Source: Hydrogenovibrio sp965140365 (GTDB lineage: Bacteria > Pseudomonadota > Gammaproteobacteria > Thiomicrospirales > Thiomicrospiraceae). Taken from it: a DNA stretch of 64,000 nucleotides. The position numbers were made by a program, and so were the translations under genes. The stretch lies in assembly GCA_965140365.1 (NCBI GenBank), contig OZ223196.1; one strand, 5' to 3'. Shown here one piece after another: positions 17,239-24,298 of this stretch. The notes beneath the pieces were generated by a model. The model was not told the DNA's origin. It did not search any database and worked only from the letters and a program-made list of their open reading frames with translations. The number at the start of each line of letters is the position of its first letter. Within the stretch, counting starts at the first letter, position 1.

Positions 17239-17257
17239 ATTAATGATAATTGTTATC
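17239..17257. promoter_or_regulatory. Fur box upstream of pseudoazurin
   Basis: ATTAATGATAATTGTTATC matches the Fur consensus at about 15 of 19 positions. It is about 90 bases upstream of the pseudoazurin start (minus strand) and about 135 bases upstream of the broken plus-strand gene at 17392. Confidence 0.8.
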
Positions 17258-17391
17258 AATACTATTATTTAAAAAAATGTTAAAAATTTTTTTGGATTAT
17301 TTGATTTAAAGGCTGAGGGCCGCGGGTGAAAAATAGGTGGAGGGCTTTATTTCGTGCTTTGACGCGTATAAGGGTCTTATTAAAATAAGGA

Positions 17392-17894
17392 ATGAACCAT
17401 GACAGAATTGATCGAAAAACGGATCCGTTTTTTTCGTTTAGCAACTTTAAACTTGGGAATGTCGTTTTACTGTGGGGGCTTTTAACGGTCTCGAGTATGT
17501 CTCTTGCCGGACTGTCAAACATACAAAAAGTGAAATATGCCACACCCATACCGAATTTAATGATGCTGTATTGGAGGGTGCAACGGATGCCGAGGTTGAG
17601 GGTTATAATCGCGAGGTTCTAAAGAAACGCGCGGATTTGATTGATCTGAAAGCCCGTTGTGTCAAACGTATGCGCCAAACCTTGGATGAGAAGTAGTGGA
17701 ATCGGTTGGTGGCGTTATATCAAAAACGACGTCAAGCAATGATGGGAGCGTCGAAAAAAGTCAATGAAATGCAATCATTTCTTAGAGTATCGTCAATGCT
17801 TAAACTTATGGTAGTTGTGTTAATGCAAGGTGATAAATTGAACCTTTCGCCTGAGGAGGAGGTGGATGCCCGAGTAAAAATGGGAATAATTTAG
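17392..17894 (+). pseudogene. Broken gene for a small membrane-anchored protein
   Basis: The plus strand reads like one gene split over frames. The first piece, from ATG 17392 (preceded by TAAGGA), has a transmembrane or signal segment (VVLLWGLLTVSSMSLAG). The second frame carries a charged stretch (GATDAEVEGYNREVLKKRAD) ending at a stop near 17695. A third continues with NRLVALYQKRRQAM and ends SPEEEVDARVKMGII at 17894. Neighbouring frames show no such composition. I do not recognise the family. It is divergent from pseudoazurin across the Fur box. It could be a decayed gene, or two small genes read wrongly. Confidence 0.4.
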
Positions 17895-17925
17895 AAAAAA
17901 AGAGCGCCGCATGAAAACGCCGCTC
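17895..17925 (-). terminator. Intrinsic terminator of the candidate small RNA
   Basis: The stem pairs 17902-17909 with 17918-17925 (GAGCGGCG with CGGCGCTC on the minus strand, one mismatch, mostly GC) around an eight-base loop. It is followed on the minus strand by seven T residues (17895-17901). Confidence 0.8.
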
Positions 17926-18030
17926 GAATCTAGGAGGAGCAAAATGAATCCGACCCAGCTCTTATGCTTAGGAGAGAAAAAGCAGAGATCGGCAAAACGC
18001 TCGCAAAAATAAGCGTCATTTCACTTAATT
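17895..18030 (-). ncRNA. Candidate Fur-controlled small RNA with anti-Shine-Dalgarno seed
   Basis: A Fur-box-like site at 18046-18064 is followed on the minus strand by promoter-like sequence (TTGATA, 17 bases, TAGTAT) and about 135 bases without a credible ORF. It ends in a strong terminator. The body contains TCTCTCCT, GGTCGGATTCATTTT and GCTCCTCC (complement of 17933-17940), the same series of motifs as the 3' UTR element of pseudoazurin at 16591-16690. GCUCCUCC would pair with ribosome binding sites. The layout (Fur box, promoter, about 130 nt, terminator) is that of iron-starvation small RNAs such as RyhB or PrrF, but the sequence does not resemble them. Start point is estimated. Confidence 0.6.
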
Positions 18031-18045
18031 ATAAATACTATACTA

Positions 18046-18064
18046 AATAATAATAATTATCAAT
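18046..18064. promoter_or_regulatory. Fur-box-like site with no protein gene downstream
   Basis: AATAATAATAATTATCAAT matches the Fur consensus at about 13 of 19 positions. The adjacent GGDEF/EAL gene ends here and is not controlled by it. The only plausible target is the minus-strand RNA at 17895-18030. Confidence 0.65.
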
Positions 18065-18107
18065 ATTATTTTGTAGTTTAACTTTTAATCCGGCTTGGCG
18101 GTTTTGA

Positions 18108-20129
18108 TCATGTTCTGTTTGGCGTGGATAAGACCTTGTCTAGCGTAACCGGGGTTTTGGCGGGTTCGCCAATGAAATACCCTTGCGCGAAGTCGATGTC
18201 GAGGCGTTTCACGGCGTCGAGAATCTCGGCACTGCTGACGAATTCGGCAATGGTCTGGATGTCTTTTTTCTTGGCGAAGGAGACGATGGACTCGACGATG
18301 TCGTAGGCGTCCTGATTTTCCGCCAGTTGCTTGATCAGTGAGCCGTCGATTTTGATGAAGTCGGCGTGCAGTTTCAGCAGGTTCTCGAAATTGGCGTAGC
18401 CGGCACCAAAATCGTCGATGGCGATTTTACAGCCGAGCCCTCGCAGTTGGTCGATGAACTTTTCCACCTTGACGAAGTCGGTGATTTCTTCGGACTCGAG
18501 GATTTCCAGGGTAATGCGTTCCGGATGGCTGAATTGCTCAACGTGTTTGAGCAGGTAATCGACGTAATCCGGATTGGTCATGTCGGTGGCGGAAATATTG
18601 ATGGAAAAAGCTTGCTCGGAACGCTTAAAGGCTTGGAAAGCCTTGGCGACGACCCGCTTCGAGAGTAGCGGGTATTTTTTGGTCTGCTGGGAGACTTCCA
18701 AAAAGAAAAACGGTGAAATCACCTTGTCGTCCGGTTCGAGCATGCGCACCAGGGCTTCGTGTTTCTCGATGCGGCCGCTACGTAAGTTCAGAATCGGCTG
18801 AAAGAAGGTGGTAATGCGGTCTTCCAGTAAGGCCTGGTTCAGTTTTTCCGACCACATGAGGTTGTCGGCACGCTGTTGATAGGTGTCGATAGCCGGCGAA
18901 TACACCAACACGTCTTGGTGGGTGTTTTTGGCGTGACGCATCGCCACTTCCAGTGAGTTCAGCAGGTTTTCCTTCGGTTCGAAACTCAGGGCCAGGGTTT
19001 GGTTGATGTAGATATCTTGCGATTGCACGGTGATCTTATGGTTCGACAAGCGGTTTCGCAGCTGAATCATCTGTTGCTCGAATCGCTTCGCGTCCGGTTC
19101 GTCCGAGGTCAGCACCAATTGATCGGAACCAAGGTGGTATACGTGAGTGTCGAGCGGTTTATAAAGGAAAAGGTGCAGCAGGGTGCTGATGAGCATCTGG
19201 TCGCCGAACTGGTGGCCGAAATACTCGTTGACCTGCTTGAAATTGTCCAGATCGAACAACGCCAGTTGCGGGTGTTTGAGGGTGTCAATGGCTTCCAGCA
19301 AGGCCACTCGGTTCGGGATGTTCAGTAAACGCGAGGTTTTGACGGCGGTTTCCAAGTCCATCTGTTTGGTGATCAGCGCCGTGACTTCGTGGCGGATGGC
19401 GAGGTATTCGATGAACCGTCCCTGATCATCTACCAGCGGCACTAATGTCATTTCCACATAGTAGGGCTCGCCGTTTTTCTTGCGGTTTTTCAAAGTGCCT
19501 TTCCAGACCCGGTTGGATTGAATCGTTTGCCACATTTCCTTGAACACATTGGTCGGGGTATCCGGATGACGCAGGATGCTGTGGGGTTGGCCGATGAGCT
19601 CGTCACGGGTGTAGCCGGTGAGGTTCAGCAGATTGTTGTTAACGTAGGTGATGCTGCCGTATTGATCCGAGCGGGAAATGAGATTGCTCTGATCGAGAGC
19701 ATTGTTCATCTGGTCGTTGATTTGTTGCGTCGCTTTCGCCTGGGCTTTATAGGCGAGGAAGTCGGTCAGGTCTTCGATGAAACCGTAGTATTCGATGACG
19801 TGGCCTTGGTCGTCGCGGATGATTCGGGTGTGATCTTTAATCCAAATCCAGCGGTCGTCTTGTGTTTTCAACCGATAAGGTACATGAATCAGGCTTTCCA
19901 GGCCTTCGTCCGCGGCCTGGCTCAGCTCGTCGATGACCTGTTGTCGATCTTCCGGGTGGACGATGTCGGCGTATTGAACCTTTCCAGTCGTCCAGTCCGA
20001 AACAGCATAGCCCAGCAGTCGTTCAGTGGCTTCCGAAGCATAGATAACCGGCCAGTTTTCGGTGTTCTGCCATCGAAAAAACGCATAGGGCGCTTGATTC
20101 AGATAGGCTTCGAAACTCAGTGGTGGCAT
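18108..20129 (-). CDS. PAS-PAS-GGDEF-EAL signalling protein, probable c-di-GMP phosphodiesterase
   Basis: The 673-aa product has two PAS/PAC sensor domains (about 8-125 and 135-255). A GGDEF-like domain follows (about 275-405) in which the active-site motif is degenerate (HLGSDQL in place of GGDEF). The EAL domain (about 425-670) keeps HEALVRM, NISATDM, the DDFGAGYANF motif and ADFIKIDGS. This pattern predicts c-di-GMP hydrolysis, with the dead GGDEF domain serving as a regulatory GTP-binding module. No transmembrane segment is seen, so it is cytoplasmic. The PAS input ligand is unknown. Confidence 0.88.
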   Translation of the reverse strand: MPPLSFEAYLNQAPYAFFRWQNTENWPVIYASEATERLLGYAVSDWTTGKVQYADIVHPEDRQQVIDELSQAADEGLESLIHVPYRLKTQDDRWIWIKDHTRIIRDDQGHVIEYYGFIEDLTDFLAYKAQAKATQQINDQMNNALDQSNLISRSDQYGSITYVNNNLLNLTGYTRDELIGQPHSILRHPDTPTNVFKEMWQTIQSNRVWKGTLKNRKKNGEPYYVEMTLVPLVDDQGRFIEYLAIRHEVTALITKQMDLETAVKTSRLLNIPNRVALLEAIDTLKHPQLALFDLDNFKQVNEYFGHQFGDQMLISTLLHLFLYKPLDTHVYHLGSDQLVLTSDEPDAKRFEQQMIQLRNRLSNHKITVQSQDIYINQTLALSFEPKENLLNSLEVAMRHAKNTHQDVLVYSPAIDTYQQRADNLMWSEKLNQALLEDRITTFFQPILNLRSGRIEKHEALVRMLEPDDKVISPFFFLEVSQQTKKYPLLSKRVVAKAFQAFKRSEQAFSINISATDMTNPDYVDYLLKHVEQFSHPERITLEILESEEITDFVKVEKFIDQLRGLGCKIAIDDFGAGYANFENLLKLHADFIKIDGSLIKQLAENQDAYDIVESIVSFAKKKDIQTIAEFVSSAEILDAVKRLDIDFAQGYFIGEPAKTPVTLDKVLSTPNRT

Positions 20130-20376
20130 GGAAAGTTCCAGTAATGACGACCTTGTCGTTAAAGCCGCGTTAAATTAGATGAATAATGCCATTTTATCCC
20201 ATGCCACGGGTAGAGTAAAATAAGCCGCTTTAAATATAAGGGTTTAGCGATGTTTTACGAACCCGGTCGGTAACACCACGCTGGGTGGAATTTCCCTCAA
20301 GTTTGCCCACAGGGGAAAAGTGAGGGTGTAAAATAACCGACAGATTACATTTGCAGAACTTACAGACCGTTTTATC

Positions 20377-21198
20377 ATGTCAGACACCGAAACATCGCCA
20401 ACCGAATCCACCCCGAAAAAAGCCAAAAAGGATTGGATCAAACCGCCTAAATCCATTCTGAAATTGGTGGGGCGCGCCGTTGCACAATACCAGATGATCC
20501 GGGAAGGCGACCGCATTTTGCTCGGGTTGTCCGGCGGTAAGGATTCGCTGGCGTTATTGGTGATTCTCAAGCATTTGCAACGCCATTCGCCCATCAAATT
20601 CGAGTTGGCGGCCTGCACCATCGACCCGGAAATCCCAGGGTTCGATCCGTCGCCGTTGAAAGAGTGGGTCGCGTCGATGGAAATTCCTTATTTTTATGAA
20701 TCCGAAGATCTGGTCGCCTTGGCGGATGCGCATATGAAAGGCAACTCCTTTTGCAGTTTCTGCGCGCGTCAGAAACGCGGCAAACTCTATACGGTTTGCC
20801 GACGTGAAGGTTATAACGTTTTGGCGTTGGCGCAGCACTTAGACGATTTGGCGGAAAGCCTGTTGATGTCGGCGTTCAATGCCGGGGAATTGCGGACCAT
20901 GAAAGCGCATTACCTGAATAATGAAAAAGACATCCGCATTATCCGGCCGCTGGTGCGGGTGCGCGAAAACCAAACGCGGGATTTTTCCGAATCCGCCGGG
21001 TTGCCGATTATTCCCGACAACTGCCCGGCCTGTTACGCCAAACCACAGGAACGTCAGCGCATGAAAGAGTTGCTGCGGGAGCAGGAGCAACACAACAAAC
21101 ACCTTTACGCCAACCTTTGGCATGCCATGCAACCGCTGGTGGCGGACGACAATCATGCCGGCGCGGCGCAGTTAACGGATGAAGAAGAGGGCGGATGA
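20377..21198 (+). CDS. ttcA: TtcA-family tRNA 2-thiocytidine synthetase
   Basis: The 273-aa product is a PP-loop ATPase of the TtcA/TtuA group, which thiolates cytidine 32 in tRNA using ATP and an iron-sulfur cluster. It has the PP-loop LGLSGGKDSLALL (about 47-59), the cysteine pair CSFCARQKRG (about 125-134), AQHLDDLAESLLM, and a second cysteine pair NCPACYAKPQE (about 210-220). It is shorter than the roughly 310-residue E. coli TtcA, so it may be a TtcA-like paralogue with a related tRNA target. It overlaps the next gene by four bases. Confidence 0.82.
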   Translation: MSDTETSPTESTPKKAKKDWIKPPKSILKLVGRAVAQYQMIREGDRILLGLSGGKDSLALLVILKHLQRHSPIKFELAACTIDPEIPGFDPSPLKEWVASMEIPYFYESEDLVALADAHMKGNSFCSFCARQKRGKLYTVCRREGYNVLALAQHLDDLAESLLMSAFNAGELRTMKAHYLNNEKDIRIIRPLVRVRENQTRDFSESAGLPIIPDNCPACYAKPQERQRMKELLREQEQHNKHLYANLWHAMQPLVADDNHAGAAQLTDEEEGG

Positions 21199-22106
21199 TG
21201 GCGGATGCTCCGAAACAGGATTGGCGCGGCCGATTGTTCATCGGACTGTTACGGTTTTTCGCCTGGTGGCCGTTGCGTGTTAATCATGCCATGGGTGCCG
21301 CCATCGGTTACCTGCTGTGGTGGGTGCCGAATTCGCCGAAACGCATCTCGTCCATTAATCTCAAAATCGCTTTTCCGGACGCGTCCGAAGTCGAGCACCG
21401 TGCGCTACTGAAGCAAAGCCTCATCGAGTTGGGCAAAACCACCACGGAGCTTGGCCCGCTTTGGTTGTGGCCGAACCAAAAGGTGCTGAATCTGATTCAG
21501 GAAGTGGACGGCGAAGAACTGGTACAGGCGGCCTTTGATAAAGGCAAGGGCGTCATCGTGCTGTCGCCGCACATTGGTGCCTGGGAAGCGATGGGCTTTT
21601 ATTGGTCGAGTAAATACCCGATTACCAGCTTGTATCGTCCGCCGAACTTACCGTCGATTGAAACCTTTATGCGCGATGTGCGGGAAAGAGGCAGTGCCAA
21701 GCTGGTGCCGACCGATTTATCGGGCGTGAAAGCCTTACGCAAAGCCTTGAACCAGAATGAAATGGTCGGCATCCTGCCCGATCAGGACCCGGGCAAAAGC
21801 GGTGGTGTCTATGCACCGTTTTTCGGGCACCCGGCCCGGACAATGGTGTTGGTGTCGCGTTTGGCGGCCAAAGCGCAGTGTGATGTCTTGTTCACCTTTG
21901 CCGAGCGATTGCCGAAAGGGCGTGGTTATCGTCTGAACATTCTGCCGGCCGATACAGGCGTCGCCGATCGTGACGAACAAACCGCCGCCGAAGCCTTGAA
22001 TCGAGGCGTAGAAGCCTGCGCCCGGCGCGTACCGACACAATATCAGTGGAACTACAAACGCTACAAGCATCCGCCGGAAGGCGTGGCTGATGTTTACAAA
22101 CAATAG
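21195..22106 (+). CDS. Lipid A-type lysophospholipid acyltransferase (LpxL/HtrB family)
   Basis: The 303-aa product belongs to the LpxL/LpxM/HtrB acyltransferases of the inner membrane, which add secondary acyl chains to lipid A precursors. Visible are an N-terminal hydrophobic segment (RLFIGLLRFFAWWPL), the catalytic HxxxxE motif in LSPHIGAWEAMGFYW (about 125-130), YRPPNLPSIE, and the DQDPGKSGGVYAPFFGHPA block typical of the family. It starts inside the end of ttcA. A palindrome copy follows its stop at 22117 and may serve as a weak terminator. Confidence 0.88.
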   Translation: MMADAPKQDWRGRLFIGLLRFFAWWPLRVNHAMGAAIGYLLWWVPNSPKRISSINLKIAFPDASEVEHRALLKQSLIELGKTTTELGPLWLWPNQKVLNLIQEVDGEELVQAAFDKGKGVIVLSPHIGAWEAMGFYWSSKYPITSLYRPPNLPSIETFMRDVRERGSAKLVPTDLSGVKALRKALNQNEMVGILPDQDPGKSGGVYAPFFGHPARTMVLVSRLAAKAQCDVLFTFAERLPKGRGYRLNILPADTGVADRDEQTAAEALNRGVEACARRVPTQYQWNYKRYKHPPEGVADVYKQ

Positions 22107-22116
22107 TCAAAAGTAG

Positions 22117-22126
22117 CCAGGCCTGG
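22117..22126. repeat. CCAGGCCTGG palindrome, intergenic
   Basis: An exact copy eleven bases after the acyltransferase stop. It is flanked by imperfect CAAAA and TTTTG arms, so it may act as a terminator before thpR. Confidence 0.75.
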
Positions 22127-22167
22127 GCGTTTTGTTGAATGCGGGCGATAGCCAAGGGGAGGAATGA

Positions 22168-22725
22168 ATGCGACTCTTTTTTGCGATTCCAGTCGATGCG
22201 GCCTGTACGGAACAACTCAAAATGCGGCTGGCGGCGTTCCAGGCCCGTCCGGAAATGGGCGCAATGAAATGGACGCCGCCGCCGAACTGGCATTTGACCT
22301 TGTCGTTTCTCGACGAGGTGTCGGACGCGGATTATCAAGCGATTCGGCAGTCAATGTCGGATTGGTTCGCGGAAGGCATGAGCTATTTTGACGCCGAACT
22401 GCTGACGCTGGGCGGCTTTCCCAATTCTAGAACCGGCCCTTTCTGGGTGGCGAAGTTGGATGCGACCTTGATGATGCAATCGTTGGTTCGGGAAATCGAC
22501 GACCACTTGAGACCGTTGGGCTTCGCCAAGCGCAAGCATGCGTTTCGGCCACACATCACGCTGGGGAAATGGAAAGGTGCGTCCGATGACTTTCCAACAA
22601 CCGACGAGCCATTGGAGCCGATTCAGCTGCGGGTGGATCGCTTGAATCTTTATCAGAGCGTTTTGGCGCAATCTTCGCCGCCGGAATATCGCCTTTTGAA
22701 TAGCCTGCCCTTAGAGACTTATTGA
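22168..22725 (+). CDS. thpR: RNA 2',3'-cyclic phosphodiesterase (2H family)
   Basis: The 185-aa product has both HxTx motifs of the 2H phosphoesterases: NWHLTLSFLDEV (about 39-42) and RPHITLGKWK (about 127-130). The start MRLFFAIPVD is typical of ThpR (formerly LigT), which opens 2',3'-cyclic phosphates and can join or cleave 2',5' bonds in RNA. GGAGGAATGA precedes the start. It is probably not part of the upstream operon because a palindromic repeat intervenes. Confidence 0.88.
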   Translation: MRLFFAIPVDAACTEQLKMRLAAFQARPEMGAMKWTPPPNWHLTLSFLDEVSDADYQAIRQSMSDWFAEGMSYFDAELLTLGGFPNSRTGPFWVAKLDATLMMQSLVREIDDHLRPLGFAKRKHAFRPHITLGKWKGASDDFPTTDEPLEPIQLRVDRLNLYQSVLAQSSPPEYRLLNSLPLETY

Positions 22726-22772
22726 AAAGACTTATTGAAACCTAATTGAACCTACTGACGTTTTGGTGTCCG

Positions 22773-23708
22773 TCAGGACGACGTTTTCTGCCCTTTATTG
22801 ACCGTCAGCACCAGTACGCCAGCAATCACCAGCGAGATGCCGATGGCGTGATAAACGCTGAAGGGTTCACCCAGTAACCAAACCGCCAGGCCGATGGTGA
22901 CGATGGGCCCCAAGGTCCCGATGATGCCGGTTTGTGCCGGTCCGATCCGCGCAATGGCTTCGGCAATCATAAAGCTGGGGATGACGGTGCTGAAAATCGC
23001 CAGCAGAATCAGCCACAACCAAGCCATGGGCGTGACATTCAAATGCTCGAAACCGATGAGCCCGGCAAAATACGCCAGCACGAAAAAGCTGGAAACACTC
23101 ATCGCCAGGCTGGTAAACCAGAGACTACCGACTTGGTGAATGATCTTTTTACTGAACAGTACATAAAAGGAGAAGCTGAGCGCGGCCAAAAACACCAGCA
23201 AGGTGCCCAGCCAAGTATGGTCGCTGCCCAGTTTTTCAGCGATGGACTGTTCCTGGTTAAACACCAGCCAAAGACCGCCGTAGGTGATGAGCAGTGATAG
23301 GAAAATTTTGCGTGTGATGGGCGTTTTGAAGAACAAGGCACCGAGTAGCGCCACCAGAATCGGATAGGTAAACAGCGTTAAGCGCTCCAACTGCGCGGAA
23401 ATCATTTCCAAGCCTTTCAAGTCAAGCCAGGAGGAGAGGAAATATCCGATAAAGCCGAGAAAGAAAATCCAGCCGAATTTTTCCCAACGGTTGTCCGGAT
23501 GACGTCCAGGCGTTCGCGCCAGCCAGACCAGAATGGCTAAGTAAATCGGCAAAGCAATCGCCATGCGTAACATCAACACGCTGTCGGTGTTGAGGCCTTC
23601 GGCATAGGCCAGCTTGATGAGGATGGACTTCAGGGAAAACAAGGCGGTGCCGAAGATGGCAAGAAAAAAACCGATTCCGCTCGGCGATTGAGTGAAAGCT
23701 CGAATCAT
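22773..23708 (-). CDS. EamA/DMT-family transporter
   Basis: The 311-aa product has about ten hydrophobic segments in two EamA repeats. The first begins GIGFFLAIFGTALFSLKSILIK and the second LGTLLVFLAALSFSFYVLF, each with the family's terminal amphipathic pattern (LLGEPFSVYHAIGISLVIAGVLVL). Such proteins usually export metabolites or amino acids, but substrate cannot be predicted. It overlaps the methyltransferase gene upstream by four bases, so the two are co-transcribed. Confidence 0.82.
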   Translation of the reverse strand: MIRAFTQSPSGIGFFLAIFGTALFSLKSILIKLAYAEGLNTDSVLMLRMAIALPIYLAILVWLARTPGRHPDNRWEKFGWIFFLGFIGYFLSSWLDLKGLEMISAQLERLTLFTYPILVALLGALFFKTPITRKIFLSLLITYGGLWLVFNQEQSIAEKLGSDHTWLGTLLVFLAALSFSFYVLFSKKIIHQVGSLWFTSLAMSVSSFFVLAYFAGLIGFEHLNVTPMAWLWLILLAIFSTVIPSFMIAEAIARIGPAQTGIIGTLGPIVTIGLAVWLLGEPFSVYHAIGISLVIAGVLVLTVNKGQKTSS

Positions 23709-24298
23709 AATGCGGGTTTCGTGGCAATCATCCAGGCATAACGGTGGGATGCATTGCCGTCGGCCAGCCAGCCTTCGCCTTGAATGTCGACCTTGAAATT
23801 CGACCAGGCCTGGCCGTTTTCGGTCAGCTTGACCAGTTCGCCGGGGGTCAGGTAAAAATCCGGGTTTTGCGGGCCGTTGGGCTGCACCGGGCCCAAAAAG
23901 GTTTGCACAAACACTTTCCCACCCGGTTTCAGGGCCTGAGCGATTTGTGGCCAGAGCGAGCGGTTCAGATAGCGGCTGAGGGTGATGACGTCGTACTGTT
24001 GATACGGAAACAGCATCTGGTCAAAATCGCTGATGGTGCAGTGAATTGGCTGTCGGTGTACGGCAGCCCAGTTATTGAGGTGCGTCAAAGCCACATCGGA
24101 AATATCCCAGGCATCCACCGTTAAGCCGCATTGCGCCATCAGGCGGGCATTGCCTCCCAAACCACAGGCCAAATCCAGTGCCCGGCCTTTCAGGGGCAGT
24201 TTTTTAAGGTGTTGTTGCAGTACCCAAGCCGGGCGAACCGGCTGTTTCGGGTCGGACTCCGCATACTTGCGATCCCATTTTTTGGCGGTTTCCGACAT
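23705..24298 (-). CDS. SAM-dependent methyltransferase (TehB-like)
   Basis: The 197-aa product has a class I methyltransferase core: LDLACGLGGNARLMAQCG (motif I, about 45-62), VDAWDISDVAL (motif II) and YDVITLSRYLNRSLW with LKPGGKVFVQTF (motif IV to post-motif). The pattern resembles TehB-like small-molecule methyltransferases; substrate is unknown. I start it at ATG 24298 because GGAGAAA precedes it and the preceding frame is a shadow of trkH. The start overlaps the trkH stop (TAATG). A palindrome copy at 23804-23813 encodes the NGQAW stretch in the C-terminal region. Confidence 0.82.
   Translation of the reverse strand: MSETAKKWDRKYAESDPKQPVRPAWVLQQHLKKLPLKGRALDLACGLGGNARLMAQCGLTVDAWDISDVALTHLNNWAAVHRQPIHCTISDFDQMLFPYQQYDVITLSRYLNRSLWPQIAQALKPGGKVFVQTFLGPVQPNGPQNPDFYLTPGELVKLTENGQAWSNFKVDIQGEGWLADGNASHRYAWMIATKPAL
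23804..23813. repeat. CCAGGCCTGG palindrome inside the methyltransferase
   Basis: An exact copy, followed by CCGTTTTCGG as in the copy at 161-170. In frame it reads Gln-Ala-Trp within NGQAW. Confidence 0.8.

Noticed and set aside
17944..18012. A 22-codon plus-strand ORF (MNPTQLLCLGEKK...) with a perfect AGGAGGAG ribosome binding site.
   Set aside because: The GGAGGAGC sequence is better explained as the complement of the anti-Shine-Dalgarno seed of the minus-strand RNA. The related element at 16626 has the same sequence without an ATG, and the Fur box and terminator orientation favour the minus strand.
19895..19915. CCAGGCCTT/GCGGCCTGG stretches in the GGDEF/EAL gene as extra palindrome copies.
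   Set aside because: Neither is a 10-base match and they are not symmetric; left out of the count.
20130..20376. Possible small gene in the 247-base gap upstream of ttcA (MFYEPGR).
   Set aside because: Seven codons only, no similarity and no strong ribosome binding site; the region more likely holds the ttcA promoter.
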